Assembly: GCA_018266075.1 (NCBI GenBank)
Contig: JAFEBB010000015.1
Coordinates: 62,001 to 126,000 of the forward strand
Length of the DNA stretch: 64,000 nucleotides
Source: Deltaproteobacteria bacterium
GTDB taxonomy: Bacteria; Myxococcota; Myxococcia; Myxococcales; SZAS-1
Direction of reading: 5' to 3'
Positions 24,576 through 32,380 of the stretch are shown here, piece after piece (positions within the stretch are counted from its first letter, which is position 1; every line of letters starts with the position of its first letter). Below the pieces are notes generated by a model. That model was not told the origin of the DNA, searched no databases, and saw only the letters and a program-made list of their open reading frames with translations. The position numbers and the translations under genes were made by a program.

Positions 24576-24863
24576 ATGCCCAAGGGCTACTGGGTCGGAC
24601 GCATCGACATCCGCGTGCCGGATCGCTACCCGGAATATGTGTCGGCGGCGAAGCCTGCCTTTGACAAGTACGGCGCGAAGTTCCTCGCGCGCGGCGGCAA
24701 GTTCGAAGCCGCGGAGGGGACGGCGCGCGCCCGCAACGTGATCATCGAGTTCGAGAGCCTGGAGGCCGCGCAGGCCTGCTACCGCTCGCCCGAATATCAG
24801 GCTGCAGCGGCGATCCGGCAGGAGATCGCTCAGACCGAAGTGGTGCTCGTTGAAGGCGTGTGA
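24576..24863 (+). CDS. DUF1330 (dabb-like) protein
   Basis: 95 residues starting MPKGYWVGRIDIRVPDRYPE, then YVSAAKPAFDKYGAKFLARG, GKFEAAEGTARARNVIIEFE and SPEYQAAAAIRQEIAQTEVV. This is the DUF1330 pattern of a ferredoxin-like alpha/beta barrel with a conserved R..V.IEF..L..A..CY.SPEYQ core. Biochemical function is unknown; relatives are small dimeric proteins. The start at 24576 follows GGGAGGGG. Because a strong terminator ends just upstream, it must have its own promoter, or be reached by read-through from the osmC transcript. It lies 33 bases before the metallophosphoesterase gene. Confidence 0.88.
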   Translation: MPKGYWVGRIDIRVPDRYPEYVSAAKPAFDKYGAKFLARGGKFEAAEGTARARNVIIEFESLEAAQACYRSPEYQAAAAIRQEIAQTEVVLVEGV

Positions 24864-24896
24864 CGCAGGCGCAGCAAAACCTGATACGCACGAGGC

Positions 24897-26144
24897 GTGT
24901 TTCGGCACGACTTAGGGTTGTTTGATGCGCTGACGCTCGCCGGCTGGCTCGCTGTCGTCGGCTCCGCTCGCTTCGTGCACTCGGAGCGGCTGGCCCGTGC
25001 CGGCCGCACCGTGAATTGGCGCGCGCTGATGCTGTTCTTCGGGACCTTCGTCGGCATCTACTCGCTGGTCGCTGTCGGCGTGGCGCCCGCATTCGTGCGC
25101 GTGCTGCCCCTGTTCGCCGCGTTTCACGTGGCCGTCTACATCAACTTCCTCGCGCTCCTGCGCCCTCGCATGCGCTCGCTCGCGTACCTGTCGCTGATCG
25201 GCTGGCCAGCGGCGTTCTTCACTGCGGGCACGCTCTTCGCGCTGCCGTGGGCGTTGGCCCGCGGGCTCGGGTTCGAGCCGTGGGCGCCCTGGCTTCCCTA
25301 CACGTTCGCGATGGTTGGACTCGTCCAATCGCTCGTCACGCAGCGCGAGACCATTGAACTCGTCGTCGTCGGGCCGAAGGGCGCCGCCGTAGAGCCGTTG
25401 GGGCGCCATCCGCAGGGAACCGAGCGTGTGCAGCGTCCGCTGCGAATCGTGCAGATTTCTGATCCGCACCTCGGGCCATTCATGTCGGTCGCGCGGCTGC
25501 GGCGAATCGCAGAGCGCGCCGTTCAAGCCAACCCGGATCTCATTCTTCTCACGGGTGACTTCCTGACGCTCGAGTCGCAAAACGATCCGAACCTCCTCGT
25601 CGAAGCGCTGGCGCCGCTGAAGGCGCTTCCCGGTCGGGTGTTCGCGTGCCACGGAAATCACGATTTGGAAGCGCCGGAGATCGTCGCGCGCGCGACGAGC
25701 GAGAACGGCATTCGGCTGCTCATTGATGACGCGGTGGTGCGCGAGACCGAAGCCGGTCGCGTGCAGATCGTCGGCATGAACTTCGTGTTCCGCGAGCGCG
25801 AGGCGCACCTCGCGCGTGTGTGCGCCCAACATCCCCGCGAGCCGAACGCGCTCCGCATCATCCTTCTGCACGACCCGGGCGCGTTCAAACATCTCCCGAG
25901 CGGCGAAGGCGATCTGGTCCTCTCGGGACACACGCACGGCGGCCAGGTGGGCCTGCTCAGCGTCGGGCTGCGCTGGACGTTTCTTCGACTCTTCGTGGGC
26001 GATCGAATCCCCGACCACGGCTTCTGGGCGCGCGGCACGGATCGAATGTGGGTGCATCGCGGAACCGGACACTATGGATTTCCACTTCGCCTCGGCGTGC
26101 CGGCCGAGGAGAGCGTGCTCCTCGTTCATCGGCCACGGCTCTGA
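24897..26144 (+). CDS. Membrane-anchored metallophosphoesterase (YaeI-like)
   Basis: 415 residues from a GTG. The first 150 residues have four hydrophobic helices (ALTLAGWLAVVGSARF, ALMLFFGTFVGIYSLVAVG, FAAFHVAVYINFLALL, LSLIGWPAAFFTAGTLFALP). The rest is a calcineurin-like phosphoesterase with its full metal set: QISDPHLGPF, LLTGDFLTL, CHGNHDLE, LLHDPGAF and LSGHTHGGQVG, ending in GTGHYGFPLRLG. This fits the YaeI/YkuE group that cleaves phosphate esters of lipids or peptidoglycan precursors at the membrane. The catalytic domain's side of the membrane depends on topology. Its stop overlaps a possible non-ATG start of the next gene. Confidence 0.9.
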   Translation: MFRHDLGLFDALTLAGWLAVVGSARFVHSERLARAGRTVNWRALMLFFGTFVGIYSLVAVGVAPAFVRVLPLFAAFHVAVYINFLALLRPRMRSLAYLSLIGWPAAFFTAGTLFALPWALARGLGFEPWAPWLPYTFAMVGLVQSLVTQRETIELVVVGPKGAAVEPLGRHPQGTERVQRPLRIVQISDPHLGPFMSVARLRRIAERAVQANPDLILLTGDFLTLESQNDPNLLVEALAPLKALPGRVFACHGNHDLEAPEIVARATSENGIRLLIDDAVVRETEAGRVQIVGMNFVFREREAHLARVCAQHPREPNALRIILLHDPGAFKHLPSGEGDLVLSGHTHGGQVGLLSVGLRWTFLRLFVGDRIPDHGFWARGTDRMWVHRGTGHYGFPLRLGVPAEESVLLVHRPRL

Positions 26145-26170
26145 GCTCCGTCGCTCTGCTCATCGCTGCG

Positions 26171-26662
26171 TTGCTGACCCTCGCTTCGGTGGTGTGGAGC
26201 ACGCTGCGCTTTGACATCTCGCCGATGCCCTCGAGCGCGCAAGCGCGCCGCGCGATTCTGAGCTGGATTCCCGCGGACACCACCGGGGAGATCTACGAGC
26301 TCGGCGCCGGCTGGGGCTCGCTGGCATTTCCCATCGCGCGACAGTGCCCGCGCGCGCACATCATTGCGTTGGAAGGCTCGCCGGTTCCGTACTTGGTTTG
26401 TTGGCTGCGGAAGCTGCTGCGGCCTGCGCCGAATCTGACCTTGCGCTTCGGTGACTTCTCCGAGGTCGACCTCACGCAAGCGAGCGGCGTGGTCACCTAC
26501 TTGTGGACGGGCGGGATGGCGCAGCTCGGTTCCAAGTTGAGCGCGCTGAAATCCGGGAGCTGGGTCATCAGCTCCACGTTCGCGTGGCGGGGAAGGGAAG
26601 CGACCGACGAACGGACGCTCGACGATCTCTGGCGCACAAAGATCTACCGCTACGTCCTATGA
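26171..26662 (+). CDS. Membrane-anchored class I SAM methyltransferase-like protein
   Basis: About 163 residues from a TTG at 26171; an in-frame CTG at 26141 overlapping the phosphoesterase TGA is also possible. An N-terminal hydrophobic helix (LLTLASVVWSTLRF) is followed by PMPSSAQARRAILSWIP, then the SAM motif GEIYELGAGWGSLAFPIARQ, HIIALEGSPVPYLVCWLRKL and LRFGDFSEVDL, then VVTYLWTGGMAQLGSKLSAL. The family is small, membrane-linked methyltransferases of unknown target. It appears co-transcribed with the phosphoesterase. The final strand ends in KIYRYVL and the next gene converges after only two bases. Confidence 0.68.
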   Translation: MLTLASVVWSTLRFDISPMPSSAQARRAILSWIPADTTGEIYELGAGWGSLAFPIARQCPRAHIIALEGSPVPYLVCWLRKLLRPAPNLTLRFGDFSEVDLTQASGVVTYLWTGGMAQLGSKLSALKSGSWVISSTFAWRGREATDERTLDDLWRTKIYRYVL

Positions 26663-26664
26663 AG

Positions 26665-27318
26665 TTACGGCTGAAGCACCAGCTCAGCGTCGATGGTGAT
26701 CTTGATGTTGTCTCCCACGACGACGCCCGCGGCCTCGCCCGGGTAGTCCCAGTTGATGCCGAACTCCTTCCGATTCACCGACGTGGTGGCCTCGATGCCG
26801 CGGCGGATTCCCCCGGCATGGTTGAACGGAGGCGGCGCGGTGATCGCGAGCGTCACCGGCTTGGTCACGCCGTGCATCGTCAGATTGCCGGTTACTGAGT
26901 AGGAAGTAGCGCTCGATTTGCTGAAGCTGGTCGAGAAAAAGTTGATGGTTGGGAACTTGGCCGCTTCGAAGAAGTCCGCGCTCTTGAGGTGCGTGTCGCG
27001 CTCCTCGACGCCGGTCGAGATCCCGTTCACGTCAATCGTCGCGTTGATCTTCGAATTGGCGGGCGCGGCCTCATCCAGCGTGACGGTTCCGGACGGCTTC
27101 GCGAACATGCCGCGCACGTTCGTCAAGACGTGCCTGCAGACGAATGACACCGAGGAGTTCTCCGGATCGAGCTCCCACTTCGAGACCTGGGGCACGGCAG
27201 GCACGGGAACCGATGGCAGGTCCTGCTCGACGGAAGGCGAGGTTGGCTTCGCCGTGTCCCGCGAGGTGCAGGCAGGAACGGAGGCCAGCGTGATCGCAGC
27301 GAGCACCGAAAGGCGCAT
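26665..27318 (-). CDS. YceI-family lipoprotein
   Basis: 217 residues. The signal MRLSVLAAITLASVPACTS puts a lipidated Cys near residue 17; a Pro/Ser-rich linker follows. From about residue 50 the YceI lipocalin-like domain is clear: WELDPENSSVSFVCRHVLTN, MFAKPSGTVTLDEAAP, ATIDVNGISTGVEERDTHLK, FFEAAKFPTINFFSTSF, LTMHGVTKPVTLAI and RKEFGINWDYPGE. YceI proteins bind isoprenoid or fatty amide ligands in the periplasm. The ATG at 27318 is favoured over ATGs at 27351 and 27369 because it starts at the signal. It converges on the methyltransferase gene with a gap of two bases. Confidence 0.9.
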   Translation of the reverse strand: MRLSVLAAITLASVPACTSRDTAKPTSPSVEQDLPSVPVPAVPQVSKWELDPENSSVSFVCRHVLTNVRGMFAKPSGTVTLDEAAPANSKINATIDVNGISTGVEERDTHLKSADFFEAAKFPTINFFSTSFSKSSATSYSVTGNLTMHGVTKPVTLAITAPPPFNHAGGIRRGIEATTSVNRKEFGINWDYPGEAAGVVVGDNIKITIDAELVLQP

Positions 27319-27508
27319 CGAGAGTCTCCCAGGGGGGCGCGTGAGCGTCATCGAGATGGAGGTCCGCACTCAGCAGGTGTGGTGACCCCAACCTGAATGA
27401 AGTTACAGCGCTGTCCTGGGACCGCCGGCAGGCTGCGGTTCGTCGATGGTGTCCGCGCGGCGGCGCGGGCTCCCCGACGACGCGCGGGGTGAGCCGTTCG
27501 CGCTGGCA

Positions 27509-28924
27509 CTACGTGTCAGAGGCCTTCCGCGAGGTCGGCTTCGACTCCAGCGCCTTCTCGAGCTCCTGCAGTGCCTCGCCGGTGTACACGGCGAGCTTCT
27601 GCAGGTGCGGCAAGGTATCGCGGCAGCCGATGAAGCCGAGCCCGAGCGTGCCCGCGTAGCTCTGACAGGTGATGTTCAGCGCCATCCCGTGGGTGGGGAT
27701 GGAGACCGGGTAGCTCGCCTCGAGGCGCGCGCCCCGGAAGTACAGCGGCTTGTCGGGGCCGGGCACGTTGGAGATGCACACGTTGAAGGTCACCGGAAGC
27801 CATGGCGGCACACCGGCCAGCGCTTGCAACGACTGAAGCCCGAACGGAGCCATCAACAGTGCGCTGTAGGCGAGCATCGCGCTTTGGGACATGCCCTGGA
27901 GCTGCTCCTTCGCTCGCTGCGTGGAGGCGATGATCGCCTCGAGGCGCGCGCGCGGGTCCTCGAGGTCGGTCGCCATGGAGGCGAGGATCGCGCCGACGGC
28001 GTTGCCGCCACCGGGGTCGTCCTTGGGCCGGATGTTGACGGGCAGGAACGCCACCAGCGGCTTTTCGGGGAGCTGGCCAAGATCCTGAAGGAAGCGGCGC
28101 AGCCCGCCCGCGCACAACGCAATCACCACATCGTTGAGCGTGCCGCCCGCGGTTTTGGCGAGCTGCTTCAACCTGTCCAATTGATACTTTTGAGTGGCGA
28201 ATCTGCGATTGCGTCCAATGCGCGCGTTCAGGATGCAGGGCGGCGCCTTGAGGGGCGGCGTGAGGTCCGGCGCCCTTCCGCGGGCAGCGGAGCCCAGGGA
28301 TGCCAGGGCGAGCCCGACCGACTTGAACGCGCTCAGCTCGCTGCGTACCTGGCGCAGCAGGCTGCCGAAGTCCGCGGCCGGCGCATCGGCGGTGGTGCGC
28401 TCCGGCGGGGGCAGGGTGAAGAACATCGACTTGCGCTCGGCCGGATCCGTGGAGAGGCTCCGCGCGAGGATGCGCATGCTGGTGATTCCATCGACCAGCG
28501 AGTGGTGACACTTCACATAAAGTGCAAAGCGGCCGCCCTCGAGGTTCTCGATGAGATGCAGCTCCCACGGCGGCCGATGAAAATCGACCTGATTGGAATG
28601 GAGCCGCGACACGAGCACGCCCAGCTCGCGCTCGTCACCCGGCTCGGGGAGGGCGGAGCGGCGCACGTGGTAGTCGAGGTCGAGGTGCGCGTCCTCCACC
28701 CACGCCTGCAGCGGGTTGCGGAGGAGGCGCGGGGTGGCCAACTCCAGGTTCCACGGCGGCCTCACCTCGCGCGACTCGCGCACCTCGGCCATCAGCTCGC
28801 GAAGAAAGTCCGGCGGGGCGTCGGGCGGCGGCGTGAAGGGCATCAAGCCCGCCACGTGCATCATGGTCTCGCGGGTCTCGAGGTACAGGAAGAGCTTGTC
28901 CAGCGCAGAGAGCGGCTTGGGCAT
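27509..28924 (-). CDS. Wax ester synthase / diacylglycerol acyltransferase (WS/DGAT-like)
   Basis: 471 residues starting MPKPLSALDKLFLYLETRET. The catalytic motif HHSLVDG (HHxxxDG) follows YVKC, and the second family block NAVGAILASMATDLEDPRAR is present, as are NVCISNVPGPDKPLYFRGAR and PVSIPTHGMALNITCQSYAG near the C-terminus. The enzyme esterifies fatty alcohol or diacylglycerol with acyl-CoA for storage lipid. Length and motif order fit the bacterial family. It is 11 bases downstream of an alpha/beta hydrolase gene on the same strand, a pairing also common in actinobacteria. There is no signal peptide, consistent with peripheral membrane action. Confidence 0.9.
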   Translation of the reverse strand: MPKPLSALDKLFLYLETRETMMHVAGLMPFTPPPDAPPDFLRELMAEVRESREVRPPWNLELATPRLLRNPLQAWVEDAHLDLDYHVRRSALPEPGDERELGVLVSRLHSNQVDFHRPPWELHLIENLEGGRFALYVKCHHSLVDGITSMRILARSLSTDPAERKSMFFTLPPPERTTADAPAADFGSLLRQVRSELSAFKSVGLALASLGSAARGRAPDLTPPLKAPPCILNARIGRNRRFATQKYQLDRLKQLAKTAGGTLNDVVIALCAGGLRRFLQDLGQLPEKPLVAFLPVNIRPKDDPGGGNAVGAILASMATDLEDPRARLEAIIASTQRAKEQLQGMSQSAMLAYSALLMAPFGLQSLQALAGVPPWLPVTFNVCISNVPGPDKPLYFRGARLEASYPVSIPTHGMALNITCQSYAGTLGLGFIGCRDTLPHLQKLAVYTGEALQELEKALESKPTSRKASDT

Positions 28925-28935
28925 GGGGCTCCCGA

Positions 28936-29769
28936 TCAGGAAGGGCGCAGCGGCGTGGACCACACCGAGTCGAGGAAGTTGCGCAGCTCCGCGTCGAGGC
29001 GGCCGGGCCGCAGCCGCCACTCGAGGATCGAGTTGGCGAGCACCAGCCGCGCGTTGGGCAGCTCGTCCGCGAGCATCTCCGCGTCGCTGAAGGGATGAAT
29101 CGGATCGGACGGGTGGCCCACGATCAGCGCCGGGTGCTGCAGGCGCAACCGGTCCTCGCGCGGCGGGGCCACGCGGCCAAAGGTGACGCCGTCGAGCACC
29201 GCCAGCGACGCCGCCGGGTCGCGCCGGATGAAGTCCAGCAGCAGATCGGCCATGAAGTGGAAGCGCGGCACGCGCCGCGCCACCGACGACACCGCGCGCA
29301 TCACCCCCTGGCCGCCCACGCGCAGCGCCAGGGCCAGCGGCACGAAGAGCGCCGCGGCGCCGGCGAGGCCGTGCTCCAGGACCGGCATCTCCAGGACCAA
29401 CGCGCGCACGCGCTCCGGGTGGGCCACCGCCACCTCCAGGGCCACGTTCGCGCCCAGCGAGGTCCCGCCCACCACGGCCTGCGGGAGCTCGAGGTGATCG
29501 AGCAGCGCGAGGACGTCGCGACCGAAGTGGGTCATGGAGTAGGCGTGCATGTCATGCGGCTGGGCCGAGGAGCCGTGGCCGGGCATGTCCACGGTGAGCA
29601 CCCGGTGGCCGCTCTGGGCGAGCGCGGGGCCGAGCTGGGCGAACATGGTGCCGTCCATGAGCAGGCCGTGCGTGAGCACGATCGGACGCGCGCCGCTGCC
29701 GTACTCGCGGAAAGCCACCCGTCGGCCGTGGTGCACGAAGCTCTGGGGCCGCGGCAGCTCGAGCGACAT
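28936..29769 (-). CDS. Alpha/beta hydrolase paired with WS/DGAT, catalytic His not evident
   Basis: 277 residues: oxyanion loop PIVLTHGLLMDGTMFAQLGP, VDMPGHGSSAQP, nucleophile elbow GGTSLGANVALEV (Ser near residue 104) and acid region LIVGHPSDPIHPFSDAE near 230. The final segment where the catalytic His normally stands reads ANSILEWRLRPGRLDAELRN, with no His. It may use a different residue, act as an acyl carrier/binding protein, or be inactive. Expression is likely controlled through the dyad at 29771-29797 just upstream. It sits first in the two-gene unit with the acyltransferase, suggesting a role in lipid turnover. Confidence 0.78.
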   Translation of the reverse strand: MSLELPRPQSFVHHGRRVAFREYGSGARPIVLTHGLLMDGTMFAQLGPALAQSGHRVLTVDMPGHGSSAQPHDMHAYSMTHFGRDVLALLDHLELPQAVVGGTSLGANVALEVAVAHPERVRALVLEMPVLEHGLAGAAALFVPLALALRVGGQGVMRAVSSVARRVPRFHFMADLLLDFIRRDPAASLAVLDGVTFGRVAPPREDRLRLQHPALIVGHPSDPIHPFSDAEMLADELPNARLVLANSILEWRLRPGRLDAELRNFLDSVWSTPLRPS

Positions 29770-29770
29770 C

Positions 29771-29797
29771 GTCAGAAAACGTTAACCCAAATCTGAC
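29771..29797. promoter_or_regulatory. Inverted repeat GTCAGA-N15-TCTGAC in divergent promoter
   Basis: A perfect six-base inverted repeat with 15 bases between arms, containing a central GTTAAC palindrome, directly abutting the hydrolase start codon at 29769. It is in the 106-base gap between two divergent alpha/beta hydrolase genes. It could be a TetR-type operator or, on the minus-strand mRNA, a hairpin near the ribosome-binding site. Confidence 0.4.
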
Positions 29798-29875
29798 CAG
29801 AGTCGATGGCGCCTCGCGTGCTCAGCGCCGGGGTCCACGCTTGTCGGCGCTCGACGCGTCCTGCACACTCGCTGC

Positions 29876-30679
29876 ATGCCGATGGCGAGCGCGCGCGGGC
29901 TGCGCATGTACTACGAGCTGCGCGGGAGCGGGCCGCCCCTGCTGCTGGTGATGGGTTGGAGGGCCAACCTCGACTGGTGGCCTCGCGCGCTGCTCGCGCC
30001 GCTGGAGGCGCGGCACCGGCTCATCCTCTTCGACAACCGCGGCGCGGGCCGCACCGGAGACCCCGGCGGCGCCTTCTCCATCGCGCAGATGGCCGACGAC
30101 GCCGCGGCGCTCCTCGACGCGCTCGACGTCCCGCGCGCGCACGTCTTCGGCGTCTCCATGGGCGGGATGATCGCCCAGGAGCTGGCGCTGCGGCACCCGG
30201 CGCGTGTGGACAGATTGGTGCTGGCGTGCACCCACGCAGGCGGCACGCAGGCGATGGCGCCCGACCGCGCCATGCGTCGAGCGTGGCTGCGCGTGGTGGG
30301 GACGCGCTGGGGACTGGAGCGGCGGCTCTCGTACCTGCTCTTCTCGAAGGACGTCCAGAGCGAGCAGCCCGAGCTCTGGCGCGACTTCGCCGCGGTGGTG
30401 GGCCGCGCGCGCATCAGCGAGTGGGCCAGCGCCAAGCAGTTCCTCGCCATCGCGCGGCACGCGTCGCATCGGCGCATCTCGGAGATTCGTGCACCCACGC
30501 TGGTGCTCGCCGGCGATGGCGACCTGATGGTGGCGCCGAAGAACGCCGAGTGGCTGGCGTCGAAGATTCCCCAGGCGCGGCTGGAGGTGGTGCCTGGCGC
30601 CGGGCACGCACTCCTGCACGAGCATGCGCTCCGCATCGACGGGCTGTTGGGCGAGTTCCTCGGGGCGCAGTCGACGTGA
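29876..30679 (+). CDS. Alpha/beta hydrolase with intact triad
   Basis: 267 residues. PPLLLVMGWRANLDWWPRAL supplies the oxyanion loop, LILFDNRGAGRTGDPGG follows, and the nucleophile elbow is GVSMGGMIAQEL (Ser near residue 93). The acid is in VLAGDGDLMVAP and the His in VPGAGHALLHEHA, so all three residues are visible, unlike the divergent hydrolase. There is no signal peptide, so it is cytosolic. The cap region (RRAWLRVVGTRWGLERRLSY) is basic. The substrate could be an acyl ester or lactone; context near WS/DGAT suggests lipid-related chemistry. It is transcribed from a 106-base divergent promoter region with a dyad. Confidence 0.82.
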   Translation: MPMASARGLRMYYELRGSGPPLLLVMGWRANLDWWPRALLAPLEARHRLILFDNRGAGRTGDPGGAFSIAQMADDAAALLDALDVPRAHVFGVSMGGMIAQELALRHPARVDRLVLACTHAGGTQAMAPDRAMRRAWLRVVGTRWGLERRLSYLLFSKDVQSEQPELWRDFAAVVGRARISEWASAKQFLAIARHASHRRISEIRAPTLVLAGDGDLMVAPKNAEWLASKIPQARLEVVPGAGHALLHEHALRIDGLLGEFLGAQST

Positions 30680-30781
30680 AAGGTCCAGCAGGTGCGCTGG
30701 CGCTTGAACGACCTCCGGCCTGGCTGATGGCGGCCCGTGCTACGTTGCTCGCGATGCCGCGCGTGGCGTCCGAGTGGGTCG

Positions 30782-32374
30782 ATGCTCCGCAATCCCTTCG
30801 AGCCCGGTGAGCCGCACCCGCTGGCGCGCCAGGCTGCCGAGGCTCTGCAAGAGGAGCTCGCGCGCCTGCCGACCCCGCAGCGCGAGGACGCCGCCGCCGG
30901 GAAGATGTTCGGCGTGTTGGTCGCCCGCGATTCAGCGGGGCATCTCACGACGCTGCGCGCGTTCGCAGGGATGCTCGGCGGGAGATGGGACGTCGACGGC
31001 TTCGTCGGGCCCGTCTTCGATCTTGTGGCGCGCAACGCCTGGTGGCCCGCAGCCGAACGAGAGCTGCGCGAGCTCGACGAAGCCATCGACGCGCCTTCGA
31101 AGCGTGCCTCGGCGCTGTGCACCCAACTCGAAGCGCTCGCGCACAGCCACGCCGCCGCCGAGCGAGATTCGAAATCCCGGGACGAAGCCCTGCGCGCCGA
31201 GCGGCACGCCCAGCGGACGGCGCTCGGCGGCGCACCCGAGACGGACGAGACCCGCGCCGCCCTCGCGCGCTTGTCCAACGAGAGCCAGCGCGCCCGCGAC
31301 GCGCGTCGTGCTGAGAAGGCGGCGCACCTCGCAGAACGCGAAAGCATCCTCAAGTCCATCCGCGAGCAAGAGGTCGCGCGAGACGCCCTCAAGCGCCAGC
31401 GCGCCGCGCGCTCCAACGAATTTCTCGAGGCGCTCCTCGCCGGCTACCAGCTCTGCAACGCGCGCGGCGAGGTTCGCAGTGTGAAGGAAATCTTCGCGCC
31501 CGAGGCGCCTCCGGGCGGCGCGGGAGATTGCGCGGCGCCCAAGCTCTTTGCGCACGCGCAGCGAAACGCCCTGCAGCCGATCGCCCTGGCCGAGTTCTGG
31601 TGGGGCGCGTCACCCGTCTCGGGGACGCGGCGTCACGGCGCCTACTACCCGTCGTGCCGAAGCAAGTGCGGGCCGGTGCTCGCGCACGTGCTGCAAGGGT
31701 GGGACGTCGAGTCGTTCGCGATCCCCGGCGCCGCGCCCATCGCGCCCGACGAGCCGCGCACGCTCTACGAGGACCGCTGGCTCGCCGTCGTCGACAAGCC
31801 GGAGGGGCTGCTCTCGGTTCCCGGCCGCCACCACGCCCTGCGCGACTGCGTGCTGGCTCGCCTGCGCGCGCGCTATCCCGACGCAACGGGGCCGATCATC
31901 GTCCACCGGCTCGACCTGGACACGTCCGGCGTCATGGTGGTCGCCAAGGATCTGCGGACGTACCAGGAGCTCCAGCGGCAGTTCGCGAAGCGGGAGGTCG
32001 AGAAGCGGTACGTGGCGATCGTCGAGGGTGACGTCGCGGGCGGGCAGGGGGCGATCGATCTTCCGCTGCGCGTCGATCTCGATGATCGGCCCAGGCAGAT
32101 GCACGATCCCATTCACGGCAAGGCGGCGCTGACCACGTGGGCCGTGCTCGCGCGCGAGAAGGGGCGCACGCGGCTCGCGCTGAGGCCGCACACCGGACGG
32201 ACGCATCAGCTGCGCGTGCATGCGGCGCATCCGCTGGGGCTGAATGCGCCGATCGTGGGCGATCGGTTGTATGGGACGGCGGCGGAGCGGCTGCACCTGC
32301 ATGCCGAGCGCGTGCGATTTGTGAATCCGGGGAATGGATCGACGCTCGAGCTTGAGAGCCCGACGCCGTTTTGA
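30782..32374 (+). CDS. RluA-family pseudouridine synthase with long N-terminal extension
   Basis: 530 residues; the catalytic domain is the C-terminal 220. YEDRWLAVVDKPEGLLSVPG begins it, IVHRLDLDTSGVMVVAKDLR contains the catalytic Asp (HRLDLDTSG), and LRPHTGRTHQLRVHAAHPLG is also diagnostic. Pseudouridine synthases of this family isomerise uridines in rRNA or tRNA. The first 300 residues hold a conserved-looking block (MFGVLVARDSAGHLTTLRAF), a long charged coiled coil (about residues 95-205), and a Cys-containing block (GGAGDCAAPKLFAHAQRNAL). Extended RluA proteins of this kind occur in several phyla. The ATG at 30782 is favoured over 30737. The target RNA cannot be read. Confidence 0.9.
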   Translation: MLRNPFEPGEPHPLARQAAEALQEELARLPTPQREDAAAGKMFGVLVARDSAGHLTTLRAFAGMLGGRWDVDGFVGPVFDLVARNAWWPAAERELRELDEAIDAPSKRASALCTQLEALAHSHAAAERDSKSRDEALRAERHAQRTALGGAPETDETRAALARLSNESQRARDARRAEKAAHLAERESILKSIREQEVARDALKRQRAARSNEFLEALLAGYQLCNARGEVRSVKEIFAPEAPPGGAGDCAAPKLFAHAQRNALQPIALAEFWWGASPVSGTRRHGAYYPSCRSKCGPVLAHVLQGWDVESFAIPGAAPIAPDEPRTLYEDRWLAVVDKPEGLLSVPGRHHALRDCVLARLRARYPDATGPIIVHRLDLDTSGVMVVAKDLRTYQELQRQFAKREVEKRYVAIVEGDVAGGQGAIDLPLRVDLDDRPRQMHDPIHGKAALTTWAVLAREKGRTRLALRPHTGRTHQLRVHAAHPLGLNAPIVGDRLYGTAAERLHLHAERVRFVNPGNGSTLELESPTPF

Positions 32375-32380
32375 CCGCCC

